Assembly: GCA_016719945.1 (NCBI GenBank)
Contig: JADJYE010000008.1
Location: 372,001-436,000 of the forward strand
Source: Polyangiaceae bacterium
GTDB lineage: Bacteria; Myxococcota_A; Polyangia; Polyangiales; Polyangiaceae
DNA length: 64,000 nucleotides
Reading direction: 5' to 3'
Shown: one piece after another, positions 26,356-33,785 of the stretch
Layout of the letters: the number at the start of each line of letters is the position of its first letter
How positions within the stretch are numbered: position 1 is the first letter of the stretch
Notes under the pieces: generated by a model
Told to the model about the DNA's origin: nothing
Seen by the model: the letters and a program-made list of their open reading frames with translations, nothing else
The model's database searches: none
Translations under genes and position numbers: made by a program

Positions 26356-26721
26356 ATGAAGCGAGCACTTGTGGGGATGATGGCGGTCGTTGCGCTCTCG
26401 GTGGTCGGCTGCAGCAAAGACGCCGAGTTCGAAGAGTTCATGAAGGCGAACAGCGCGCTCGGCGAGGAGATCTCGGGCGCCAAGAACGCCGGCGACGCGC
26501 GCAAGGCCTTCGACGCCAAGAAGGACGACCTGAAGAAGAAGTTCGACGCGATCAAGGACGCGCGCGGCTTCCAGGTGAAGGAAGAGACGAAGACGAAGTG
26601 GGCCGAGAACATCGTCGAGAACACGACGAAGGTCTGCTTCAAGATCTCCTTGGATGCCAAAGAGGCCGCCGAGTACAAGAAGATCTGCGACGAGTACACG
26701 GAGAGCTTCGACGTGAAGTGA
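26356..26721 (+). CDS. Small Lys-rich lipoprotein
   Basis: A 121-residue lipoprotein: MKRALVGMMAVVALSVVGC is a textbook signal with Cys20. The mature part is charged and helical (FEEFMKANSALGEEISGAKN, FDAKKDDLKKKFDAIKDARG) with a Cys pair later (VCFKIS and KKICDEY) that could form one disulfide. No family recognised. A similar-looking small Lys/Cys lipoprotein (start 40810) is elsewhere in the window. An intrinsic-terminator-like hairpin follows 30 bases after the stop. Confidence 0.8.
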   Translation: MKRALVGMMAVVALSVVGCSKDAEFEEFMKANSALGEEISGAKNAGDARKAFDAKKDDLKKKFDAIKDARGFQVKEETKTKWAENIVENTTKVCFKISLDAKEAAEYKKICDEYTESFDVK

Positions 26722-26750
26722 GCGCCCGCTCCGCGGGTCGCTGAAAGCCG

Positions 26751-26780
26751 GAAGCCCTCGCTCGAACGAGCGGGGGCTTC
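26751..26780 (+). terminator. Rho-independent-type terminator
   Basis: GAAGCCCTCGCTCG, AA loop, CGAGCGGGGGCTTC: a 14-base stem with one C·G-rich imperfection (CCC against GGGG), followed by GTCGTTTCC. It lies 30 bases past the lipoprotein stop and could also serve the convergent osmC-like gene ending at 26812. Confidence 0.6.
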
Positions 26781-26811
26781 GTCGTTTCCGTCGGACAGGC
26801 TCACCCCTCCG

Positions 26812-27222
26812 CTACGGCTCGAGCACGACCTCGTGCCGGATCGTGACCGTCGGCTCGAGCATCTTCGTCACCGAGCAGTACTTCTCCATCGACAGCGCCA
26901 CGGCCCGCCGCGCCTTGTTCTCGGCCACCGGCCCCTTGATGACGAAGCGAACCGCGATGTCGGTGAACACGGCCGGGATCGCGTCCTTGCGTGTGCCATC
27001 GACCTCGATCGTGAGACCGGCGAGCGGCTCCTTCTGCTGCGTCAGGATCTTCACCACGTCGATGCCGCTGCAGCCGGCCAGCGCCGCGAGCACCGTCTCC
27101 ATCGGTTTCAGCGACGTGCCCGGCGCGCCCATGTCCGCGGGGCCATCCATGCGCAGCGTGCCGCCTTGCTCGTTGCGAGCCTCGAACGTCCCGGACCCGA
27201 CTCTCTCCACCGTCACCTTCAC
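26812..27222 (-). CDS. OsmC/Ohr-family peroxiredoxin-like protein
   Basis: A 136-residue OsmC-fold protein that reduces organic hydroperoxides or handles sulfur compounds. Both conserved cysteines are present: Cys51 in LAALAGCSGIDVV and Cys116 in MEKYCSVTKML. The N-terminal SLKPMETVLAALAG block is typical of the YhfA/OsmC subgroup. GTG 27222 overlaps the cysM stop as GTGA, so the two are translationally coupled. The pairing with cysteine synthase suggests that its thiol chemistry is linked to cysteine or sulfide metabolism; that is inference. Confidence 0.9.
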   Translation of the reverse strand: MKVTVERVGSGTFEARNEQGGTLRMDGPADMGAPGTSLKPMETVLAALAGCSGIDVVKILTQQKEPLAGLTIEVDGTRKDAIPAVFTDIAVRFVIKGPVAENKARRAVALSMEKYCSVTKMLEPTVTIRHEVVLEP

Positions 27223-28115
27223 GCGGCGCCTCCTTGGCCAAACAGCCCACTCGACAGGTAGCGATCCCCGCGATCGCAGATGATGACGACGAGCACACCT
27301 CGCTCGAGCTCGGCCGCCACCCGCAGCGCCGCCGCGACCGCCCCCCCGCTCGAGACGCCGGCGAAGACGCCCTCGTCTCGGGCGAGCCGACGCATCGTGT
27401 CCTCGGCCTCCTGCTGCGACACGTCGACCACGCGATCGACCCGCTCGGGCTCGAAGATGCGCGGCAGGTACGCGGCTGGCCACCTGCGAATGCCTGGGAT
27501 CTTCGAGCCATCCGTCGGCTGCACGCCCACGATCTGCACCTGCTCGGACTTCTCCTTCAAGAAGCGCGAGGTGCCCATGATCGTCCCGGTGGTCCCCATC
27601 GACGACACGAAGTGGGTGACCTTCCCCTCGGTGTCGCGCCAGATCTCGGGACCGGTGGTCCGGTAGTGGGCCGCCCAGTTGTCGGGGTTCGAGAACTGGT
27701 CGAGCATCACGCAGCCCCCAGCGGCGACCTGCGCGCGAGCAAAGTCGATGGCGCCCTCCATCCCAGTGTCGGCCGACGTGAGGGTGACCTTCGCCCCGAA
27801 GGCCCGCATCGTCGAGACGCGCTCGGCGGTCGAGCTCTCGGGCATCACCAGCTCGAGCTCGTAGCCCTTGGCGCACGCGATCATCGCCAGCGCGATGCCG
27901 GTGTTCCCGCTCGTCGGCTCGATGATGCGCACGCTCTTCGACAGCTCGCCGCGACGCTCGGCGCCCTCGATCATGGACAGCGCGGGGCGGTCCTTGACGC
28001 TGCCTCCGGGGTTGTTCCCCTCGAGCTTGCCGTAGATCACGACCTCAGGGCGAGGGGCGAGCGTGGGCAGCGCGACCAGCGGGGTGTTGCCGATCAGATC
28101 GGTGAGCCGAGGCAT
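27219..28115 (-). CDS. cysM: Cysteine synthase (O-acetylserine sulfhydrylase, CysM type)
   Basis: PLP enzyme that makes cysteine from O-acetylserine (or O-phosphoserine) and a sulfur donor. In 298 residues it shows the PLP lysine in GGSVKDRPAL (about residue 41), the substrate loop EPTSGNTGIALA, and the phosphate-binding GTTGTIMGTS. The PTDGSKIPGIRRWP stretch and the short C-terminus fit the CysM/CysB branch better than CysK. ATG 28115 is close to a TGTAAT box eight bases upstream and has no Shine-Dalgarno. The OsmC-like gene follows with overlap. Confidence 0.92.
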   Translation of the reverse strand: MPRLTDLIGNTPLVALPTLAPRPEVVIYGKLEGNNPGGSVKDRPALSMIEGAERRGELSKSVRIIEPTSGNTGIALAMIACAKGYELELVMPESSTAERVSTMRAFGAKVTLTSADTGMEGAIDFARAQVAAGGCVMLDQFSNPDNWAAHYRTTGPEIWRDTEGKVTHFVSSMGTTGTIMGTSRFLKEKSEQVQIVGVQPTDGSKIPGIRRWPAAYLPRIFEPERVDRVVDVSQQEAEDTMRRLARDEGVFAGVSSGGAVAAALRVAAELERGVLVVIICDRGDRYLSSGLFGQGGAA

Positions 28116-28208
28116 ATCGCCGGATTACATAGCGCGAACCCGACGCGGACGCTCGGGCGACGTTGCCTCGTCGCTCGCGGGCCCGGGCGCGCGAGCCGGT
28201 CGCTCTGC

Positions 28209-28214
28209 TATCGT
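28209..28214 (+). promoter_or_regulatory. -10-like TATCGT, six bases before GTG start
   Basis: TATCGT ends six bases before GTG 28221. There is no Shine-Dalgarno in between, so a leaderless transcript is likely. Confidence 0.35.
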
Positions 28215-28220
28215 TCGCCG

Positions 28221-28868
28221 GTGACCGTCGACGCCGCCGCCCTCATCAAGGTCCCCTACTCGACCCTCTGCACCGTGCTCGGGGTCGAGCCCGTAGCCTC
28301 CACGGCCGAGGCCATCGAGACGCTGGCGACGTTCGTGCCGATCGGCACGGACGGGACCGCGTGCCTGCTCGACGTGCCCCTCGCGGCGAGCCCCGACGAG
28401 CTCGGCAAGGCCCTGCTCGGCGTCGTGTCGCACGCCGTCTCGCTGCACGACGACCCTCGGGGTGTGCTCATCGTCCCCGACACGGCGCTCTCGGTGGAGC
28501 ACCTGTCGGCCTACGAGACCGCCGTGAAGCACTTCGGCGAGGCTGGCGAGTGGGTCCCCGCCCCCGACGCCGAGGCGGACGTGCCCGCTGATCTCGCCGC
28601 GCTCATGGGCGGCGGCGGCGCGCTCGCGGGCCTACAACAGCAGCTCGCCGGGGACCCAAGGATGATGGCCGCGCTCGGAGGGGGCGGAGACCTGCTGCAG
28701 ATGGCCCAGCAGCTGCTCACGCAGATGACGCCGGAGCAGCAGGCGCAGATCGAGCTCATGGCCAAGAGCATGTTCGGCCACCTCGACCCGAGCGTGCTCG
28801 GCGCGCCGCTGCCCCCTCAGCCGGCGGCGGACGACGAAGACGACGACGACCCCGAGTTCGGCAAGTAG
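28221..28868 (+). CDS. Unknown protein with acidic C-terminal tail
   Basis: A 215-residue soluble protein from GTG 28221. The N-terminal half (VDAAALIKVPYSTLCTVLGV ... VEHLSAYETAVKHFGEAGEW) looks like a mixed alpha/beta domain. The middle is Gly/Gln/Met-rich (GGGGDLLQMAQQLLTQMTPE), like a loose STI1-type amphipathic helix region, and the end is a run of Asp/Glu (ADDEDDDDPEFGK). I do not recognise a family. The acidic tail and Met/Gln helix are reminiscent of chaperone adaptors, which is only a resemblance. It is followed at once by the 108-bp tandem repeat. Confidence 0.7.
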   Translation: MTVDAAALIKVPYSTLCTVLGVEPVASTAEAIETLATFVPIGTDGTACLLDVPLAASPDELGKALLGVVSHAVSLHDDPRGVLIVPDTALSVEHLSAYETAVKHFGEAGEWVPAPDAEADVPADLAALMGGGGALAGLQQQLAGDPRMMAALGGGGDLLQMAQQLLTQMTPEQQAQIELMAKSMFGHLDPSVLGAPLPPQPAADDEDDDDPEFGK

Positions 28869-28870
28869 CG

Positions 28871-29106
28871 CGGGCGCGCGAGCAACGACTCTCTTCGCGT
28901 GGGGAGGGCCCCACGCGACACCTCGCGCCGGGTTTCGTGCGCCTACGGGCGCGCGAAATCCGAAGGGCCCCGCGCTAGCGGGCGCGCGAGCAACGCCTCT
29001 CTTCGCGTGGGGAGGGCCCCACGCGACACCCTCGCGCCGGGTTTCGTGCGCCTACGGGCGCGCGAAATCCGAAGGGCCCCGCGCTAGCGGGCGCGCGAGC
29101 AACGCC
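28871..29106. repeat. 108/109-bp tandem repeat rich in hairpins (two copies plus a partial)
   Basis: Copy 1 starts at 28871, copy 2 at 28979 and the partial third at 29088; the copies differ by a base substitution and a one-base insertion (ACACC/ACACCC). Each full copy folds into three hairpins: CGCGTGGGG/CCCCACGCG with loop AGGG (28896-28917); a 14-pair stem 28930-28943 with 28948-28961 that needs two G-U pairs and so favours RNA; and CCCGC-GCTA-GCGGG (28969-28982). The block sits between convergent genes. Frames through it are repeat artefacts. Confidence 0.9.
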
Positions 29107-30801
29107 TTAGCGCGGCGCGGGGGGCTCGCAGTCGCCCTCGGTGCTCACCTGCGAGTTGGTGCGGAACGTGTTGAGCAGCTGCCAGCTCTTCTTCATGTTC
29201 TGGGGGATCGTGCCGTCCTCGCGCACGTTCGTCACGTGGTACGAGTACTGGTTCCAGATGCGGCGCGCGGGGATCCAGCGGTCCTCGGCGTCGCGCAGGA
29301 CGGTCAGCGTCACGCCGACGGGCTGGCCCGCGTAGTAGTTCGACACGTAGACAATCTCCGCGGAGCCGTCGTTGTCGACGTCGGCGACGACCGGGTACTC
29401 GATGAGCGTGCCGGAGGTGCGGGGCGACGTGAGGTTCTGCGCGCCGGTCACGCCGTCGAACACATAGATCTGCGTCTCGTCGGCGTAGATCGCCTCGGCC
29501 ACGCCGTCGCCCAGGAAGTCGAAGCCAGTCGCTGTGGCGAGGCCCGAGAAATCGGTGACGTTCGCTGACCAGACCGGGGTCACGCCGCCAGCGGCGACGT
29601 CGTACATCGTGTAGTCGCTGCAGGTCGACGCGGCGATGTCTGCCTTGCCGTCCCCGTTGAAGTCATGAACGACCGCCGGCTTGCCCCAGCAGTTCGGCGC
29701 CGGGTTCGGATCGGTCGGACGGACCGGGCCGTACTTCAGGGTGCCGTCGTGCTCGACGACGGTGATGCCGTTGGTGCTCGTGAGGAAGACCTCGGGCTCG
29801 GGATCTGCGTCGAGGTTCGCGACGTGTGGGTGCTGCGGCGGGCCTGCGACCGACCAGTAGGGCGTGCCGTCGTGGTGGTAGGTCTGGTTGCCGAAGAGCA
29901 CCTCGAGCAAACCGTCGCCGTCGAGGTCAGCGGCCGTTGGGGTGACGCACCAGTAGTTGGTGTCGTGCTCGACCCCGTTGGTCGGCGTGCCGAAGAGCTT
30001 GTTGCCGTTCGCGTCGTACACCTCCCAACCGAAGAGGATCTCGGGCGTCCCGTCGGCGTCGAGATCGTAGAGGTTGATGGTGGTGCACCAGCCCGCGCCG
30101 AGAGAGCCCTTGTAGTTTCCGACGGTCGGAGAGGTCCACTTGACGCTCCCGTCGGCCTCGAACGCGACGAGCCTCCCCGTCGTGTCGGCCCAGACGATCT
30201 CGGACACGCCGTCGGCGTCGATGTCGCCAAGCGCTCCGTACACGAGCCCGTCGACCATCGTCGAAAACTCGAGCTGCTGCAGCCCGTCGGTCCCGCGCAG
30301 CATGAAGAGCTTCGCGGGGGCGGCTGGCGCGAGCGAAAAATTGCCGAACGTGACGCTGTCGATGCTCGTCACCAGGATGTCGGGGATGTCGCACAGGTCG
30401 ACCTCGCCGTCGGCGTTGTCGTCGTTGAGGTTGCCGACGAGCGGGGTGGAGAAGCTGCCGATGTACTGCGGGTTCGGCTGGCTCGGAGGGGGCGCGGTCC
30501 AGCTCCACTGCACCTCGGGCGCGAACGAGTCGGCCGGCGCCACCTCCACGCAGGGCGTGACGGCGTTGTCGCTGCCCGAGTCGTTCACCTTGCAGACGTC
30601 GATCGGCCCCGAGCTCGTCGAGCCGCCGAAGGACCCGGTGGAGCCGCCGCCCCCCGCGAACGTGTCACCGCCCTGGGAGGACGAGGTCGACCCGCCGCCC
30701 CCCTCCCCGGGGGGGATGTTGCCGGCGTCGCAGGAGCAGCCCGTGAGGGACAGGACGAGCGCGCCAGAGGCGCACCAGGTCGCGGTGCGGAGGGAAGCCA
30801 T
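29107..30801 (-). CDS. FG-GAP/VCBS-repeat lipoprotein
   Basis: A 564-residue surface lipoprotein. Signal with lipobox LSLTGC, Ser/Gly-rich linker, then about seven repeated blades of the VCBS/FG-GAP integrin-like propeller: GNLNDDNADGEVDLCDIPDI, GDIDADGVSEIVWAD, YDLDADGTPEILFG, ADLDGDGLLEVLFGN, HDFNGDGKADIAAS, ADVDNDGSAEIVYVS. The D-x-D-x-D-G loops bind calcium. It ends in a domain with NQYSYHVTNVREDG that is common after such propellers. A single Cys near the C-terminus (TEGDCEPP) resembles a C-terminal anchor. It begins 30 bases after the ferritin-like gene. Probably a surface adhesion protein. Confidence 0.87.
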   Translation of the reverse strand: MASLRTATWCASGALVLSLTGCSCDAGNIPPGEGGGGSTSSSQGGDTFAGGGGSTGSFGGSTSSGPIDVCKVNDSGSDNAVTPCVEVAPADSFAPEVQWSWTAPPPSQPNPQYIGSFSTPLVGNLNDDNADGEVDLCDIPDILVTSIDSVTFGNFSLAPAAPAKLFMLRGTDGLQQLEFSTMVDGLVYGALGDIDADGVSEIVWADTTGRLVAFEADGSVKWTSPTVGNYKGSLGAGWCTTINLYDLDADGTPEILFGWEVYDANGNKLFGTPTNGVEHDTNYWCVTPTAADLDGDGLLEVLFGNQTYHHDGTPYWSVAGPPQHPHVANLDADPEPEVFLTSTNGITVVEHDGTLKYGPVRPTDPNPAPNCWGKPAVVHDFNGDGKADIAASTCSDYTMYDVAAGGVTPVWSANVTDFSGLATATGFDFLGDGVAEAIYADETQIYVFDGVTGAQNLTSPRTSGTLIEYPVVADVDNDGSAEIVYVSNYYAGQPVGVTLTVLRDAEDRWIPARRIWNQYSYHVTNVREDGTIPQNMKKSWQLLNTFRTNSQVSTEGDCEPPAPR

Positions 30802-30831
30802 ACCCGAGCGTCTCAGGCCGCCGCGGCGCGG

Positions 30832-32197
30832 TCAACCGGGCGCGCGGCCGAGCGGTGCGAGAGCAGCAGCCCCCGAGCGCACGGCAGCACGACCTCGCCG
30901 AGCACGCGCGCGGGTCCAGCTGACCTCGGCGGAGGTCAGCACGTAGGTGCCGGCTCGGACCGTCGGAGGCTCGGCCTCCTCGGCGCCGGCGAGCTCTCGC
31001 TCGCAGCGTTCGACCCGCTTGGCCAGGACCGCCGCGGCCACGTCGCCCCGCTCGGACGAGAGCATCCAGGAGAGCGCGCGCCACGCCAACAGTCCGTGCC
31101 GCTGTTCGTCGGACGCGATCTGCGAGAGCACGCCGCGAACGACCGGGTCGCACGCGCGGGCGCGCTCCTGCTGCGCGACCACCGCCGCGAAGGTCTCGCC
31201 GACACCCCTCCTCGAACAGCGTGCCGACGATCTCCTCGAGCTCGACGTCGTCGAGCGCGCCGTCGACGGCCAGCGGGCCGGGTCCGATCGGCTCGCCGGC
31301 GTACGCGCTCGCGAGCCCAAAGGCGAGCCGTGCGTGGATGAGCTCGTCCTGCATGGCGGCGGAGGTGTCCGCAAGCAGCTCGGCGGGTGCCCCGAGCGAG
31401 AGCAGCTGCATCGCGAAGCGCGCGAACGCCGCGATCGATGCGTGCTCGAGCTGCCCGAGGTGCGTCCAGCGCTCGGCGAGCAGGCGTCTGCGGTCCGCGG
31501 AGAGCGCCTCGACGTCGGGGAGCAGCGCGCTCGACCACACGCGCTCGCCGTTGCGCGTCGGTGGCGCGACGCGTGGCGCTCCCGCGACCAGGAAGGGCCG
31601 GCCCCCGATATCGCAGCCGTTGCTGCCGGAGCACTCGAACGCGCCACCCGGGCCGGACGGTTCACATTGGCAGCTGCTCCTCCCAGGGAGGCAGAGGTCC
31701 TCGTCGGTCGTGCAAGACAGCCGGAAGGTCGCCCCACCGCCGCACTCGTCCGTGGACACCCACACCACGCACTCCTCGCCGGGCTCGCAGTCCGAGCTCG
31801 TCCGACAGGTGTCTGCCCGGGCGCAGACGCCTCCGCGTGGCCCGCAGTGGCACACGCTCCCCTCGCCGCAGTCGTCATCGGCCGTGCACCCGGTGAAGCA
31901 GCTGCACCCGTCGCCCGGGCCCAAGAGGCAGCTGTCGCCCCCGGAAAACTCGAGGCACTCCTCCGCCGTGGTGCACTCTCCCCCGGTCGCGCCGCAGGCA
32001 AGCTCCGGGGGCAGCGGGCAGATGGCTTCCTTGTCGCGCACGGTGACGCCGCCGCAGTCGATCGTGTCGCTCTCGGTGGGGCTCGCGTCGCTGCAATCGA
32101 GCTGGATGGGGACGGCGGTGATCTCGGCCTCACAGCCGAGGAGCCCGAGCGCGGCGAGGATTCCGGTGCGAAGGGTCACGAGCGAGTCGGAGCGCAT
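30832..32197 (-). pseudogene. Cys-rich lipoprotein with ferritin-like domain, broken by one extra base
   Basis: From ATG 32197: lipobox LGLLGC, a long Cys-rich region (EGF-like spacing, about 30-195), then a four-helix ferritin-like domain. Helix 1 has EHASIAAFARF, helix 2 DELIHARLAF. After LFEEG the frame is lost at the CCCC run 31205-31208. Removing one base restores GVGETFAAVVAQQ (helix 3 Glu) and SDEQRHGLLAW (helix 4 ExxH) and the gene ends at TGA 30832. So all four iron-ligand helices exist, but in two frames. The intact product is about 454 residues. It lies between the AgmX-type kinase and the FG-GAP lipoprotein in a tight leftward run. An exported di-iron protein with a Cys-rich stalk; function unknown. 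Confidence 0.75.
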
Positions 32198-32225
32198 GAG
32201 CCCCGCTCAGCAAGCGACGTGCCCT

Positions 32226-33743
32226 TCACCGGGAGGCGTTGAAGCGCACGGGCATGATGACGTTGACCGGGCCGCCCTCGGGCATGGGGAACGCGATGCC
32301 GCGGATGTGCCCGACGACGCAGTCGACCGCCGCGCGCGAGACGTCTTTGCTCTTGCCGCTCGCGCTGGTGACTGTGCCGTTGGTCCCGATCCAGAAGTTG
32401 AGCGCGACGCCGACGGTCTGGAGGCTCGCCTCCTTCATCTCCCCGGTCACGCAGCCTCCCATCGCTCCCATGCGGGCGCGCACGCGCGACTCGATCGCGC
32501 CGGGCGGCAGGGTGCCCTCCTTGATGGGCGGCGCGCTCGGCTTCACCGAGGCCGAGGCCACAGAGGCGGCCGAAGCAGCGGACGACAGCGGCTCGGCGGA
32601 GCCCGCCGAAGACGGCGCGAGGGGCGCGGGAGAGAGCGCGAGGGCGATGGCGCTGGAGCTCGCGTCGACCTCGCCGGACGCGCTCGCCGGCGCAGCCTCG
32701 GGCGGCTCGGGAGGGGAAGCCGCCGGCGCGCTCGAGCGCGCGCGGAGCGCAGGGACGCCGAACGCGAGGCCCGCGGCGAGCCCGGCGCCGAGCACGAAGG
32801 TGCCGAGCGCGATGGCGGCCCCACGAGCACGAGGTGAGGACGGCGGCGCGGGGGACGCGGTCGCCACGGAGGGAGCGAGGGCCGGCGTGTGCTGGGCGTG
32901 CAGCGTCGTCGGCGCGAACGCGGCTGGCGTGCGGTGGGAGAGCGGCTGCGCGGACGCCGCTTGGACGCGCTCGAGCAACGTCGAGGCCGACGCGGGCCGC
33001 CGACCCGCGTCGAAGCTGAGCGCGTCGAGGATCACGGCCGCGAGCTGGGGCGTCATGCTGGAGCGATCGTCGGCCGAGAGCTTCGGCGTCACCCGGCCCA
33101 TGGCGTCGCCCTCGTCCCAAGGCAAGCGCGCGGTGAGCATCAGGCACAGCAGCAGGCCGAGCTCGTAGAGGTCCGACGCGACGGTCGCGCTCTGCCCGAA
33201 CAGCCGCTCGGGCGCCATATACGCCGGGGTCCCTCGCTGAAACCCTGCGCGGGTCGTGGTCGACGGCGCGCCAGCGATCTCACGGGCGATGCCGAGGTCG
33301 AGCAGGACCAGGCGATCTTCCTGCTCGAGCCAGAACACATTCTCCGGCTTGATGTCGCGGTGCACGAGGCCGACCGCGTGCAGCGCGGCCACGGCGCGCG
33401 CGACGTCCTCGAACAGGGCGAGAGCGCGCCCGAGCGGCAGGGGCCCGTCGGTCAGCCGGGACGCGAGCGAGCGCCCTTTGAGCCGCGGCATGACGATGAA
33501 CGGCCTGCCGCCGGGCAGGCAGCCGGCTCCCAGCACCGGGACCAGCGCGTGGTGCGTCACCGTGCGCATGCGCTCGGCCTCGGCGACGAAGCGCTCGATC
33601 TGCTTGTCGTCGACCGAGAGGTCGGCGTGGAGCACCTTGAGCGCGACCTCTCGCTCGCCGTCTCGCGCGGCGTAGACGAGGGCGCTGCCGCCCTCGCCGA
33701 GCAGCCCAGTGATCTCGAACGAACCGAGTCGCTCGGGCAACAT
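32226..33743 (-). CDS. Ser/Thr kinase with AgmX/PglI-type C-terminal domain
   Basis: A 505-residue membrane kinase. Kinase domain at about 8-275: GEGGSALVYAA, Lys36, HRDIKPEN with Asp130, and DLG 149-151 (instead of DFG). An Ala-rich linker leads to one membrane helix about 320-345. The last 90 residues carry the AgmX/PglI C-terminal pattern: a Cys in GGCVTGEMK, NFWIGTNGTVTSAS, then DCVVGHIRGIAFPMPEGGPV and VIMPVRF. In that family the pair of cysteines is typical, and the domain occurs in gliding and envelope proteins. Here it should be periplasmic and act as the sensor. ATG 33743 is used; an in-frame GTG at 33770 would add nine residues. It begins 42 bases after the 1493-residue regulator. 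Confidence 0.88.
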   Translation of the reverse strand: MLPERLGSFEITGLLGEGGSALVYAARDGEREVALKVLHADLSVDDKQIERFVAEAERMRTVTHHALVPVLGAGCLPGGRPFIVMPRLKGRSLASRLTDGPLPLGRALALFEDVARAVAALHAVGLVHRDIKPENVFWLEQEDRLVLLDLGIAREIAGAPSTTTRAGFQRGTPAYMAPERLFGQSATVASDLYELGLLLCLMLTARLPWDEGDAMGRVTPKLSADDRSSMTPQLAAVILDALSFDAGRRPASASTLLERVQAASAQPLSHRTPAAFAPTTLHAQHTPALAPSVATASPAPPSSPRARGAAIALGTFVLGAGLAAGLAFGVPALRARSSAPAASPPEPPEAAPASASGEVDASSSAIALALSPAPLAPSSAGSAEPLSSAASAASVASASVKPSAPPIKEGTLPPGAIESRVRARMGAMGGCVTGEMKEASLQTVGVALNFWIGTNGTVTSASGKSKDVSRAAVDCVVGHIRGIAFPMPEGGPVNVIMPVRFNASR

Positions 33744-33785
33744 CGCAGAGCAAGGTAGCACGTCGGCCACGCCCGCCAGGCCGGC

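Noticed and set aside
28899..29087. 62-residue frame inside the tandem repeat
   Set aside because: It only reads the repeat itself and its halves are frame-shifted copies.
28871..29106. CRISPR array
   Set aside because: Only two full copies, repeat units of 108 bp with no spacers and no cas genes nearby.
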